A stretch of DNA of 60,479 nucleotides from contig JAHJYA010000013.1 in the NCBI GenBank assembly GCA_018826895.1, forward strand, positions 1-60,479, given 5' to 3'. The notes beneath the pieces were generated by a model that saw nothing but the letters and a program-made list of their open reading frames with translations, was not told the DNA's origin and did not search any database. The position numbers and the translations under genes were made by a program. Positions within the stretch are counted from its first letter, which is position 1. Each line of letters opens with the position of its first letter. Of the stretch, positions 1 to 8,228 are shown piece after piece. Source of the DNA: Gammaproteobacteria bacterium (GTDB taxonomy: Bacteria > Pseudomonadota > Gammaproteobacteria > Pseudomonadales > Pseudomonadaceae).

Positions 1-1377
1 GAGAATCTGGCCGATGTTCACCGTCTTGCCGTTGAGCGTCTCGATATGGCTGCAGGAGGCGCGGATTTTGCCGGACAGATCGTTCATCGCCTTGATGGTT
101 TTTTACACCACCTGACGCCCATCTTCGGCCTGCTGACGCGCTTCGGAGGCGTGGCTGGACGCGTCGGCGGCGTTGCGCGCGATCTCCTGAGCGGCGGCGC
201 CCAACTGATTGATCGCCGCGGCCACGCTGTTGGTGCGGTTGGACTGCTCGTCGGAGTTGATCATCGACGCGTTCGAGGCGCCGACCACCAACTGCGCGAC
301 CTCGTTGACCTGGCGGGTGGCCGAGGAAACTTCACGGATCGAGTTGTGGATGCGCTCGACGAACTGGTTGAACGACCTGGCCAGGGCACCGAACTCGTCG
401 TTGGACTGAATACTCAGGCGCTTGGTCAGGTCGCCTTCGCCCTGGGCGATGTCCTGCATGGCCTTGCCCATAACGGTCAGCGGCTGCATCAGCACGCGGA
501 TCAGCATGCTCAGCAGAATGATGATCAGCACCACGGCAACCAGGGTCGCGACAATGGCTGAAGCACGAAATTCAGTGAGTGCGGCGTAGGCCCCTGTCTT
601 GTCGATTGACAGACCGACGTACCACTTGACCGAAGGCAGGCCCTCGACTGGGGCGAAGGTGAGAATGCGCATACCGTCCTCGCCGATCGACTCGCTGAGC
701 TCGCTGCCGATGCGCGGGGTATTTTCGGGATAGAGGTCCTTGAGGTTCTTCATCACCAGGTCCTTGTTCGGGTGGACCAGAATCTTGCCGTCGGCGCTGA
801 CCAGGAAGGCGTAGCCGATGCCGGCGAAATCCAGCGAGTTGATGATGTTGATCAGAGTGTCGAGCCCCAGGTCACCGCCGACGACCCCTGCGGGTTTTGC
901 AGGGGTAGCGATGGTGATCATCTGTACCCCGGTTGAGGCGCTGAAATAGGGTTCTGTCAGCGTGGTGCCCGCTGCCGTGTTGGCTGCGATATACCACGGC
1001 CGTTTGCGCGGGTCGTAGTCGGCCGGCATGTCGGTGTATGGGCGCTTGGTGAAGATGCCGTCGGTACTACCCAGGTAGGTAAAAATGAAGGTCGAGGTCA
1101 GGGCCTTCTGCTCAAGCAGGCTAACCACGCGTTGCGGTGCTGGATCTTGGGCGATTGACTGGGCAGCACTTTCCACCAGCAGGATGCGACCTGACAGCCA
1201 GTTCTGAATGTTATTGGCGGTTACCTTGCCCATTTCATGCAGATAGCTCTCAAGGTCGGCGCGGATTGCCTTGCGTTGCAGGTAATCGTTGTACAGGGTG
1301 AACAGCGAGAAGGCCGCAATGACCACCAGGGAGGCTGCGAGTAAAATCTTGTGGCTGAACTTGAGGGCGTTGGTCAT
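1..1377 (-). pseudogene. methyl-accepting chemotaxis protein, interrupted by an in-frame stop
   Basis: Membrane chemoreceptor. After the ATG at 1377 (GGAAAC upstream) comes a first membrane segment (about residues 9-30), then a periplasmic dCache-like sensor with the motif RPWY, a second membrane segment (about 280-300), a HAMP region (IRVLMQPLTVMGKAMQDIA) and the start of the cytoplasmic signalling domain. The frame meets TAA at 103-105 after GRQVV, but reading on gives KTIKAMNDLSGKI and then SHIETLNGKTVNIGQIL, which is normal receptor sequence, open to the window edge. A single C-to-T or G-to-T change would explain the stop. The highly conserved signalling hairpin lies downstream of the stop, so the product as written could not signal. 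A longer reading from a TTG at 1392 is less likely. Confidence 0.85.
103..105 (-). other. premature TAA in the chemoreceptor gene
   Basis: The codon following GTG GTG is TAA, then AAA ACC ATC AAG GCG. Related receptors usually have Glu or Gln here. The frame is intact on both sides, so this is a substitution and not a frameshift. Confidence 0.8.
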
Positions 1378-1508
1378 GAGGCTTGTTTCCAATTAGAACT
1401 GGCACCAGTCTAATGCTGGCGGATGACTATTATTGCTGTGGTTGTGACAACACAACGGTGTCGGCAGGTATGCCGTAGAGCTTGAGTAATGAATAAAAGG
1501 AGGGCGCA

Positions 1509-2993
1509 ATGCCCATAGCCGATGTCTTTGTGCTGGGCGCTGACGCCCAGGGCCAACCGATTGGGCAGCCACTGCGCCTGGCTAACCGCCACGGCCTGAT
1601 TGCCGGGGCGACCGGCACCGGTAAGACGGTGACGCTGCAGCGGCTGATCGAAACCTTCAGCGATGCCGGTGTGGCGGTGTTTGCCGCTGACGTCAAAGGC
1701 GATCTGTGAGGTCTGGGCGCCGCCGGTGCGCCCAGTGGCAAGGTCGCCGAGCGCATCGCCAGCATGCCCTGGCTGGCGCATCAGCCTGGCGCTTACCCGG
1801 TCACCCTCTGGGATATTCACGGCGCCAGTGGGCACCCGCTGCGCACCACCCTGAGTGAAATGGGCCCACTGCTGTTGGGCGCGCTGCTGGAATTGACCGA
1901 CAGCCAGCAGGCGGCGCTGTATGCCGCCTTCAAGGTGGCCGATCGCGAAGGGTTGTTGTTGCTCGACCTGAAAGACCTCAAGGCTCTGCTCGGTCACCTC
2001 AAGGACAACCCGGCGGTGCTCGGCGAGGACGCGGCGCTGTTCACCAGTACCTCGTCCCAGGCGCTGTTGCGGCGGCTGTCGAGTCTGGAGCAGCAGGGTG
2101 CTGATGCGTTATTCGGTGAGCCCGCGCTGCAGCTCGAAGACCTGTTGCACCCGGATCGCGACGGTCGCGGCCGGGTTCACCTGCTCGACGCCAGCCGCCT
2201 GGTACACGAAGCGCCCAAGGTCTATGCGACTTTTTTGCTGTGGCTGCTGGCTGAGCTGTTCGAGCAACTGCCCGAACGTGGCGATGCCGACAAGCCTGTA
2301 TTGGCGCTGTTCTTCGATGAAGCGCACCTGCTGTTCGATGGCACCCCAAAAGCGCTGCAGAACCGCCTGGAGCAGGTGGTGCGGCTGATCCGCTCCAAGG
2401 GTGTGGGGGTGTACTTCGTGACCCAGTCGCCGAGCGACCTGCCCGATGACGTGCTGGCGCAACTCGGCTTGCGCATTCAGCACGGCCTGCGGGCGTTCAC
2501 CGCCAAGGAGCAGAAGGCCCTTCGCGCAGTGGCCGATGGCTTCAGGCCCAACCCACAGATCGACACCCTGGCGGTGCTCACCGAACTGGGCATCGGCGAG
2601 GCGCTGGTCGGTACCCTGGAAGCGCGTGGAACCCCGGCGATGGTGCAGCGGGTGGCGATTGCTCCGCCGCAGTCGCGCATTGGCCCACTGAGCGAGGCAG
2701 AGCGTGCCGCGCTGATCCGTCAGTCACCACTCAGCGGGCGCTATGACCGCGCTTTTGACCGTGAGTCGGCCTACGAGGTGTTGGCAGCCCGTGCTGCCGA
2801 AGCGCAGCAAAGTGCGGTGCAGGCAACACCTGCTGCAGAGTCGGCGCCAGGCCTGGGCAGTGCGGCCGGCGAGCTGCTCGGCAACCTGGCCAGTCAGGCG
2901 ATGAAAACCGCCGTACGCCAGGTGGCCAACCAGATTGGGCGGCAATTGGTGCGCGGGCTTATGGGCTCATTGCTCGGCGGCAAGCGGCGCTAA
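1509..2993 (+). pseudogene. HerA-like ATPase of the DUF853 family with in-frame TGA
   Basis: Predicted HerA-type AAA+ ATPase. The ATG at 1509 has AGGAGG upstream. Walker A is GATGTGKT (residues 33-40) and Walker B is LALFFDEAHLL. The motif VYFVTQSPSDLPDDVLAQLG and a C-terminal Ala-rich tail are as in the Pseudomonas family, whose members are about 490-500 residues; this gene has 494 sense-length codons. The reading frame is broken only by TGA at codon 67 (1707-1709), in the context DVKGDL-stop-GLGAAG. From memory of the family this position is normally Cys, so TGC or TGT to TGA is the simplest event. Restart from downstream Met codons would lose the Walker A motif. The cellular role of DUF853 proteins is not established. 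Confidence 0.82.
1707..1735 (+). other. in-frame TGA with an adjacent hairpin
   Basis: TGA at 1707-1709 interrupts the DUF853 gene. Three bases later a potential hairpin has arms CTGGGCG (1713-1719) and CGCCCAG (1729-1735). The same bases encode the conserved GLGAAG stretch, so the hairpin may be coincidence. A nonsense mutation is far more likely than recoding. Confidence 0.4.
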
Positions 2994-3023
2994 GCGACAC
3001 GCATGACCTGACGCTATCTGGAC

Positions 3024-3123
3024 TTGTAGGAGCGAAGGGGGCGCCTAGCCTTTATTCGCGATAGACCTTGCAAACGCTGCAAGTGTCGCGGCTAAAACGG
3101 AACGACGCCCGGCCCTCCTACGA
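3024..3123. repeat. REP-like element, copy 1
   Basis: The ends are inverted (GTAGGAG at 3026-3032, CTCCTAC at 3115-3121), as in Pseudomonas REP elements. It contains CTAGCCTTTATTCGCGATA, which recurs near 11490. It lies between the DUF853 gene and the small gene on the opposite strand. Confidence 0.6.
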
Positions 3124-3136
3124 ACAGGCCCTAGGC

Positions 3137-3358
3137 TCAGCGCGAGGTTTCGCTGTCTTTTGCCAGGTCTTTTTCGATTTTCTCGATTTCTTTCTCGAAG
3201 GCCTGGTCCAGCAGGCTGGCCTTCTTGCGCCACGGCTTGCGCTCGGGATCCGGTTGAGCGGCGTAGGTCATGACTTCCCCGCCGTATACATCCTTGTAAC
3301 GCTGCGCCTGGCGCTCAAGTTCGGCGCGCAGTTCGTCTTTCGTCACGTAAATTTCCAA
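3137..3358 (-). CDS. conserved small protein of unknown function (73 aa)
   Basis: A 73-residue highly charged protein starting [20 protein letters not shown]. It has no signal peptide or membrane segment. The C-terminal half ([20 protein letters not shown]) is a probable amphipathic helix or short coiled coil. I do not recognise a named domain. Codon use is like the neighbours, and its position downstream of the epimerase on the same strand (210 bp away) suggests its own promoter. A genuine gene is likely because the protein is well formed and the overlapping frames look like shadows. Confidence 0.6.
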   Translation of the reverse strand: MEIYVTKDELRAELERQAQRYKDVYGGEVMTYAAQPDPERKPWRKKASLLDQAFEKEIEKIEKDLAKDSETSR

Positions 3359-3501
3359 GGGTTGAAGGCTGGGGTGACAACGCGGGGCGCTTGCGCCGCT
3401 GTAACGGTCACCAAAAGTTGGCAGGTCGACGCTCGTGGTCGATGCTGCCTGCGCCGCGCGCTTGATTTGTGGTCAGCGCTGCGGCAACGAGGCGCAATTA
3501 T

Positions 3502-3541
3502 CGCGAACACGGCGTAAATGTCCAGTTACTGGACGTTCGCG
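3502..3541. promoter_or_regulatory. nested dyad between epimerase and small gene
   Basis: Inner palindrome GTCCAG-TTA-CTGGAC (3520-3534) within outer arms CGCGAAC (3502-3508) and GTTCGCG (3535-3541). It is downstream of the epimerase stop and upstream of the small gene, both on the minus strand. It could be a terminator without a strong T run or a regulator site. Confidence 0.35.
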
Positions 3542-3568
3542 GCGTGTTGGTGATCGAGGCCAGGCATT

Positions 3569-4441
3569 TCAGCTGAGCGGTCGATAGTGCAACGTTAAAG
3601 CCAGGTTCGCCTCTTCACCTTGCCGCAGCAGGCGTAGTCCGGGCTGGCCGGGCAAGTGGTGGGCGTTGACCGGGTGGCTGACCGGCTCCAGGCAGAAGAA
3701 TGGCCGTCCGACCGGGCAAAACAGCAGGTAGCAGTCGCTGCCTTCGGCCTGGCAGTCGATGCGGTAGCCCAGGTCGGGTTGCAGAATGCTCGCCCTGCCG
3801 TCCCAGCCGGTAAACGCGTGGTCGACCAGGCTGTCGGGCAATGGCGCGGCGTGGTGAAAGTCCCAGGCGGCGGGCACCGGTTGCTGCTCACGGGACAGCT
3901 GCTGTTCATCACTCAGCCAGACCTGCTGCGCGCTCACTTGCAGGTGGGTGTGGGCGGTGCGGGTGATGTAGGGATGCAGACCCAGGCCGTGCCAGTTGGC
4001 GCGGGCATCGAGATGGCGCACGCGCAGCGCGATGTGCAAGCGGCCTTCATACAATTGGATGCGCTGCTCGGCGTGGTAGGCGAAGGGCACCTGGCTGTCG
4101 AGCGTCAGGCAAACACTGTCGGCCTGCTGCTCGCTGATCTGCCAGGGCTGCTGCCAGGCGCTGCCGTGGATGGGCAGGGCATCACCGGGGGAGTTGGGTG
4201 TAAGGGCGAACCAGCCGTCTGGTGTCTGGTAGCCGCCAGCGCCGATGCGGTTGGACCAGGGCAGCAGCGGGTAACAAGCCAGGCGCCGCGCCGTGTTTGC
4301 CGCCAGGGCCTCGGCGTCGCTGTGGCGCAGCAGCGCATGGCCGCTGTCGCGGGTTGTCCAATTGACCAGGCTGCCGCCACAGGCGGGTGCCAGGGTCAGG
4401 GTGGTCAAGCGGTCCTGAAGCTGAATGAGCGTTGCAGACAT
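3569..4441 (-). CDS. aldose 1-epimerase family protein (mutarotase)
   Basis: Predicted cytosolic sugar mutarotase, interconverting alpha and beta anomers. It is 290 residues, normal for the GalM/YeaD superfamily. Visible landmarks are the N-terminal LTLAPACGGSLVNW, LLPWSNRIGAGGY (the substrate-arginine region), the first His in ALPIHGSAW and the likely catalytic His in WHGLGLHPY. The ATG at 4441 has AAGGA about 8 bases upstream. It is divergent from the GntR regulator, and the shared 124-bp promoter holds a candidate operator also found before udh. The context suggests anomer conversion of hexuronates for uronate dehydrogenase; this is inference, and galactose or hexose 6-phosphate are alternatives. 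Confidence 0.8.
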   Translation of the reverse strand: MSATLIQLQDRLTTLTLAPACGGSLVNWTTRDSGHALLRHSDAEALAANTARRLACYPLLPWSNRIGAGGYQTPDGWFALTPNSPGDALPIHGSAWQQPWQISEQQADSVCLTLDSQVPFAYHAEQRIQLYEGRLHIALRVRHLDARANWHGLGLHPYITRTAHTHLQVSAQQVWLSDEQQLSREQQPVPAAWDFHHAAPLPDSLVDHAFTGWDGRASILQPDLGYRIDCQAEGSDCYLLFCPVGRPFFCLEPVSHPVNAHHLPGQPGLRLLRQGEEANLALTLHYRPLS

Positions 4442-4501
4442 ATCCGGTCCTTATGAAAGATAGTGCACAGATTTTTCGTACAGCTTCGCTGGTGATGGAG
4501 T

Positions 4502-4514
4502 GTCATCGTACAAC
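4502..4514 (+). promoter_or_regulatory. candidate FadR-type operator GTCATCGTACAAC
   Basis: Matches GTYRTNNNACAAC, the motif also found at 11091-11103 (minus strand), 11346-11358 and 11551-11563. It sits in the divergent promoter of the epimerase and the GntR regulator, where an autoregulatory site would be expected. Confidence 0.5.
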
Positions 4515-4564
4515 TTGCTGGGCTATCATGACGGCTACGCCGACAGCCGAGACAGATCGCCAAC

Positions 4565-5320
4565 ATGGAAACCCAGAACACCCTCCCGCGTACGCGCCGC
4601 AAGCATCGCAGCCTGGCTCAGGAGCTGGTCACCGAGCTGTCGCAACGCATCCGCGACGGGGTGATCAAACGCGGTGACAAATTGCCGACCGAGTCGGCGA
4701 TCATGGAAGAACAAGGCGTCAGCCGTACCGTGGTGCGCGAAGCACTGTCGCGGCTGCAGGCCTCGGGCTTGGTGGAAACCCGCCACGGCATCGGTACTTT
4801 CGTGCTCGATACGCCCAGCCCCAGTGGTTTTCGTATCGACCCGGCAACCATCGTCACCCTGCGTGACGTGCTCGCCGTGCTGGAGCTGCGTATCAGCCTG
4901 GAGGTCGAGTCGGCTGGCCTGGCGGCGCAACGCCGTTCGCCCGAGCAACTGGCCGGCATGCGCGCGGCACTCGATGTATTGAATGACAGCGTTTCCCATG
5001 ACAGCGATGCCGTAGGTTCGGACTTCCAGTTCCACCTGCAGATCGCCGAGGCCACCGGCAACCGCTACTTCACCGACATCATGAGTCACCTGGGTACCAG
5101 TATCATTCCGCGTACCCGGCTCAACTCGGCGCGCATCGCCCACGATGACCAGCAGCACTACATGGCGCGTCTGAGCCGCGAACACGAGCAAATTTACGAG
5201 TCCATCGCCCGTCAGGACTCCGATGCTGCGCGCGCCGCCATGCGTCTGCACCTGACCAACAGCCGCGAACGCCTGCGCCAGGCCCACGAAGCGGCCGAGG
5301 CCGCCGCACTCAAGGCCTGA
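4565..5320 (+). CDS. FadR-subfamily GntR transcriptional regulator
   Basis: A 251-residue regulator with an N-terminal winged helix (about residues 18-85; GDKLPTESAIMEEQGVSRTV, then VREALSRLQASGLVETRHGIG) and an all-helical FCD ligand-binding domain from about 100 onward. In the FCD domain DFQFHLQIAEATGN and the later HEQIYESI and HLTNS histidines are the usual metal- or ligand-binding positions. FCD regulators commonly sense organic or sugar acids. It lies at one end of the uronate locus, is divergent from the epimerase, and the motif at 4502 suggests autoregulation. Role as the uronate or aldarate sensor is inferred from position. Confidence 0.85.
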   Translation: METQNTLPRTRRKHRSLAQELVTELSQRIRDGVIKRGDKLPTESAIMEEQGVSRTVVREALSRLQASGLVETRHGIGTFVLDTPSPSGFRIDPATIVTLRDVLAVLELRISLEVESAGLAAQRRSPEQLAGMRAALDVLNDSVSHDSDAVGSDFQFHLQIAEATGNRYFTDIMSHLGTSIIPRTRLNSARIAHDDQQHYMARLSREHEQIYESIARQDSDAARAAMRLHLTNSRERLRQAHEAAEAAALKA

Positions 5321-5326
5321 CATCGA

Positions 5327-6238
5327 TCAGCCGGTCTTGCGCATCGCCAGCATGACGATGCCGCTGACCACGATCACCCCGCCGATCACCTGCACCCCGT
5401 TGAGCAACTGGCCGAGAATCAGCCAGCCGAACACCAGGCCGGCCACCGGCTCCATATTCATCACCGGGGCGTTGCGCGCGATGTCCAGCCGCGTAACCAG
5501 GATGAATAGCGTCGAGAACGCCATCCCATAGAGCAGTACCAGGCACGCCAAGGCGATCCAGCCGGCATTCGCCGTGGGCAGGTCCATGCCGCCCGGCAGC
5601 CAGCCCGCGACACCGGCCAGGGCCGAGCTGAGAAACACCACCGCCATGGTCAGCATGCTGCGCACGGTGCCTGGCAGTTTCGACAGGCGGTGATCGGTGA
5701 TCCACAGCGCACAGGCGAACACGGCCGCACCGGTAATACCGAACAGCACGCCTTCGACCCAGCGTGCATCCATCTGCGTCTGATCGGCCAGGCGGGCGGG
5801 GATGTCCAGCGCCAGCAGCAGGCCGAACAGAATCAGCCCCATCAGCAGGGCCGAACGGCGGGTTGGGCGCGGGCCGCCGAGTGCCCAGGTGAGTAGCGCC
5901 AACATGATCGGTGCCAGGTTGACCACCAGCAGCGCCAGGGCTACCGGAATGCGCGCCACCGCCGAGTAGATGCAAAAACTCTGGATGGCGATCAACAGCC
6001 CCAGCAGCACCTGCCAGCCCCAAGTCGCGCGGCCCAGATTGAGGTGATGACGCTGCCAGACCACCAGGCCGATCAATGCCAGCATGGTCACTCCGGAACG
6101 GCACAGCATCGCCAGTAACAGCCCCGTGTCGTGGTCGAAGGCGATACGCGCAGCAATGTGGTTACCCGCGAACGAACACGCCAGGGTGGCGAGGATCAGC
6201 ACGGCGAAGTGACGGGGCAGAGGCGTGATGTTGGGCAT
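5327..6238 (-). CDS. EamA/DMT-family permease
   Basis: A 303-residue inner-membrane protein with about ten hydrophobic segments in two EamA repeats, typical of the drug/metabolite transporter superfamily. I chose the ATG at 6238 (MPNITPLPRHFAVLILATL), with AGGATG upstream; the open frame extends another 43 codons into non-homologous sequence. The second repeat ends APVMNMEPVAGLVFGWLILG, a usual DMT feature. It is on the same strand as the TRAP operon but beyond a strong terminator, so it probably has its own promoter. Its 3' end is 6 bp from the end of the convergent GntR gene. Substrate unknown; efflux of amino or sugar acids is possible. Confidence 0.82.
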   Translation of the reverse strand: MPNITPLPRHFAVLILATLACSFAGNHIAARIAFDHDTGLLLAMLCRSGVTMLALIGLVVWQRHHLNLGRATWGWQVLLGLLIAIQSFCIYSAVARIPVALALLVVNLAPIMLALLTWALGGPRPTRRSALLMGLILFGLLLALDIPARLADQTQMDARWVEGVLFGITGAAVFACALWITDHRLSKLPGTVRSMLTMAVVFLSSALAGVAGWLPGGMDLPTANAGWIALACLVLLYGMAFSTLFILVTRLDIARNAPVMNMEPVAGLVFGWLILGQLLNGVQVIGGVIVVSGIVMLAMRKTG

Positions 6239-6310
6239 GGAACGGTTGCATCCTTGTACAGAGGTGTGGCGATGGACCGCGTGCGCGGCCAGATGCGAGG
6301 GACCTATAAA

Positions 6311-6338
6311 TGAAAACGCCGCCCGCAGGCGGCGCTTC
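6311..6338 (-). terminator. rho-independent terminator of the udh-dctM operon
   Basis: Perfect 7-bp stem CGCCGCC (6317-6323) and GGCGGCG (6328-6334) with a 4-nt loop. On the minus strand it is followed by TTTTCATTTATA. It lies about 20 bp after the dctM stop and separates the operon from the EamA gene. Confidence 0.8.
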
Positions 6339-6353
6339 ATTGGGGTTTGGAGT

Positions 6354-7634
6354 TTACAGAACCACACCCGGCAGCCACAGGGAAATGGCTGGAATATAGG
6401 TCACGGCCATCAGCACCATGAACAGTGCGGCGTAGAACGGCAGCAGTGCTTTAACGGTGTTTTCGATGGTCACCTTGCCGATAGCGGCGCCGACGAACAG
6501 TACCGCCCCCACGGGTGGGGTGATCAGGCCGATGCCCAGGTTGACCAGCATGATCATGCCGAAGTGCACCGGGTCCACGCCGATGCCAGTTACTACCGGC
6601 AGCAGAATGGGTGTGAGGATCAGGATCAGCGGCGCCATGTCCATCAGCGTGCCCAGGGCCAGCAGCATGAAGTTGATGCACATCAGGATCACGTAGCGGT
6701 TGTCTGACAGCGTCAGGAACATCGCGGTGATCTTCGACGGAATCTGCATCAGGGTCATGATGTAGCCGAAGGCGGCGGCGAAGGCGATAAGGATCATCAC
6801 GATCGACAGCGTACGCACCGTGCGGTGCATCAGCTTGGGCAGATCCCGCCACTTGTAGTCACGGTAGATGAACATGGTGACGAAGAACGCCCAGACCACG
6901 GCAATGGCTGCTGACTCGGTGGCGGTGAAAATGCCCGAGAGGATGCCGCCGAGGATGATCACCATGGTGAACAGGCCCCAGAGCGCATCGACGCAGATTT
7001 TCAACGCCTGCTTGAGCGGGATCACTTCACCCTTGGGGTAATTGCGCTTGCGTGCGAAGTACAGGCACATGCACATCATCACGGCGCTGAGCAGCATGCC
7101 CGGGCCGATGCCGGCGATAAACAGCGAGGCAATGGACACCGTGCCGCCAGCAGCCAGCGAGTAGAGCACCGAGTTATGGCTCGGCGGGGTCAATAGCGCC
7201 TGGACCGAGCCACTGACCGTGACCGCGGTGGAGTATTCGCGCGGATAACCTTTCTTTTCCATTTCCGGGATCAGCACCGAGCCGACCGAGGCGGTATCGG
7301 CCAGGGACGAGCCGGAGATGGCGCCGAAAAAGGTCGAGGCCATGATGTTGACCAGCGACAGGCCACCACGGATAAAGCCGACCAGCACGCTGGCGAAGTT
7401 CACCAGGCGCCGCGACATGCCGCCTTCGGCCATGATCGCGCCGGCCAGGACGAAGAACGGAATGGCCAGCAGGGAGAATTTGTTCACGCCCCCGGCGATC
7501 TGAATCATGATCGCGTGGAACGGAATATCGATGTACCAGGCGCCGGCCAGGGCCGACAGCCCGAGGGCGTAGGCAACCGGTACGCGCAGCATGATCAGAA
7601 CAAGGAAGCTGCCCAGCAGAATTAGCGCATCCAT
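6354..7634 (-). CDS. dctM: TRAP transporter large permease DctM
   Basis: A 426-residue, 12-segment inner-membrane protein of the DctM family, the ion-coupled channel subunit of TRAP transporters. Landmarks are the N-terminal LLGSFLVLIMLRVPVAYALG, FFGAISGSSLADTASVGSVL in the conserved loop, and LLTPPSHNSVLYSLAAGG. It begins directly after the dctQ stop codon with no spacing, so translation is probably coupled. Together with DctP and DctQ it would import a carboxylated sugar, and linkage to udh and the SMP-30 lactonase points to glucuronate or galacturonate. Confidence 0.92.
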   Translation of the reverse strand: MDALILLGSFLVLIMLRVPVAYALGLSALAGAWYIDIPFHAIMIQIAGGVNKFSLLAIPFFVLAGAIMAEGGMSRRLVNFASVLVGFIRGGLSLVNIMASTFFGAISGSSLADTASVGSVLIPEMEKKGYPREYSTAVTVSGSVQALLTPPSHNSVLYSLAAGGTVSIASLFIAGIGPGMLLSAVMMCMCLYFARKRNYPKGEVIPLKQALKICVDALWGLFTMVIILGGILSGIFTATESAAIAVVWAFFVTMFIYRDYKWRDLPKLMHRTVRTLSIVMILIAFAAAFGYIMTLMQIPSKITAMFLTLSDNRYVILMCINFMLLALGTLMDMAPLILILTPILLPVVTGIGVDPVHFGMIMLVNLGIGLITPPVGAVLFVGAAIGKVTIENTVKALLPFYAALFMVLMAVTYIPAISLWLPGVVL

Positions 7635-8162
7635 TTACACGGCCTCCTTGCTGTCTTCGAGCAGTTCGAAGTTCACCGCACGGCGGTGGCTTTGGTCACC
7701 GAAGGCCAGGCGTTCGAGGATGAAGATCAGGGTTATCGCGCCGCCCAGCGGGATTGGGGCGTAGCTGATGCCCACGCGCAGGGTCGGCAGCGTACTCATG
7801 AACTGGTTCCAGGTGGCGATGCACAGCTTGATGCCCCAGATGGTCATGAACAGGCAGATCACTGCCATGAGCACTTGCACCAGCAGGGTGATGTGGGGTT
7901 GCCAGTGGTCGGGCATTCGATCGGTCAGCGTGGTCACCGCCATGTGTGCGCCTGCCCGGTAGCTGGCCGCCGCACCAATAAAGGTGAATACCACCATCAG
8001 CATGATGGCGATCGGCTCGGGCCAGCCGGCGCCAGTGCCAAGTACGTAACGGGCAAAAATGCCCCATGGAATGATCAGTGACATGACGAGGATAGATAGG
8101 CCGGCAACCCAGATGCAGGCCATATAGATCACGTCGTTGATGCGTAACAGCGTGTTTTTCAT
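7635..8162 (-). CDS. dctQ: TRAP transporter small permease DctQ
   Basis: A 175-residue membrane protein with four hydrophobic segments, the size and layout of DctQ subunits. Conserved features are the early MSLIIPWGIFARYVLG and GWPEPIAIMLMVVFTFIGAA segments and RAGAHMAVTTLTDRMP in the loop. The gene stands between dctP and dctM. It follows a strong hairpin in the dctP-dctQ gap, which would lower its expression relative to the abundant binding protein. The start codon has only a weak ribosome site (GTGAAG). Confidence 0.9.
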   Translation of the reverse strand: MKNTLLRINDVIYMACIWVAGLSILVMSLIIPWGIFARYVLGTGAGWPEPIAIMLMVVFTFIGAAASYRAGAHMAVTTLTDRMPDHWQPHITLLVQVLMAVICLFMTIWGIKLCIATWNQFMSTLPTLRVGISYAPIPLGGAITLIFILERLAFGDQSHRRAVNFELLEDSKEAV

Positions 8163-8178
8163 GAGACTTCACCACGCA

Positions 8179-8207
8179 CGTGGCAACGGCATTGAGCCGT
8201 TGCCACG
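8179..8207 (-). promoter_or_regulatory. intercistronic hairpin between dctP and dctQ
   Basis: A perfect 12-bp stem, CGTGGCAACGGC (8179-8190) and GCCGTTGCCACG (8196-8207), with a 5-nt loop. There is no T run on the minus strand. The position fits a partial terminator or a 3' mRNA stabiliser that keeps dctP expression above the permease genes. Confidence 0.75.
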
Positions 8208-8228
8208 ACGTTCTTCAGAGAGAGCGGG

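Noticed and set aside
46..561. 171-aa plus-strand open frame
   Set aside because: Antisense shadow of the chemoreceptor gene, with repetitive composition.
1707..1735. Selenocysteine insertion as the explanation of the TGA
   Set aside because: The hairpin loop does not show the bacterial SECIS pattern well, the stem bases are explained by coding constraint, and a nonsense change nearby (103) suggests mutation. Kept only as a finding to check.
5310..6104. 264-aa minus-strand open frame
   Set aside because: Shadow of the EamA permease; Gly/Arg/Pro-rich translation without hydrophobic segments.
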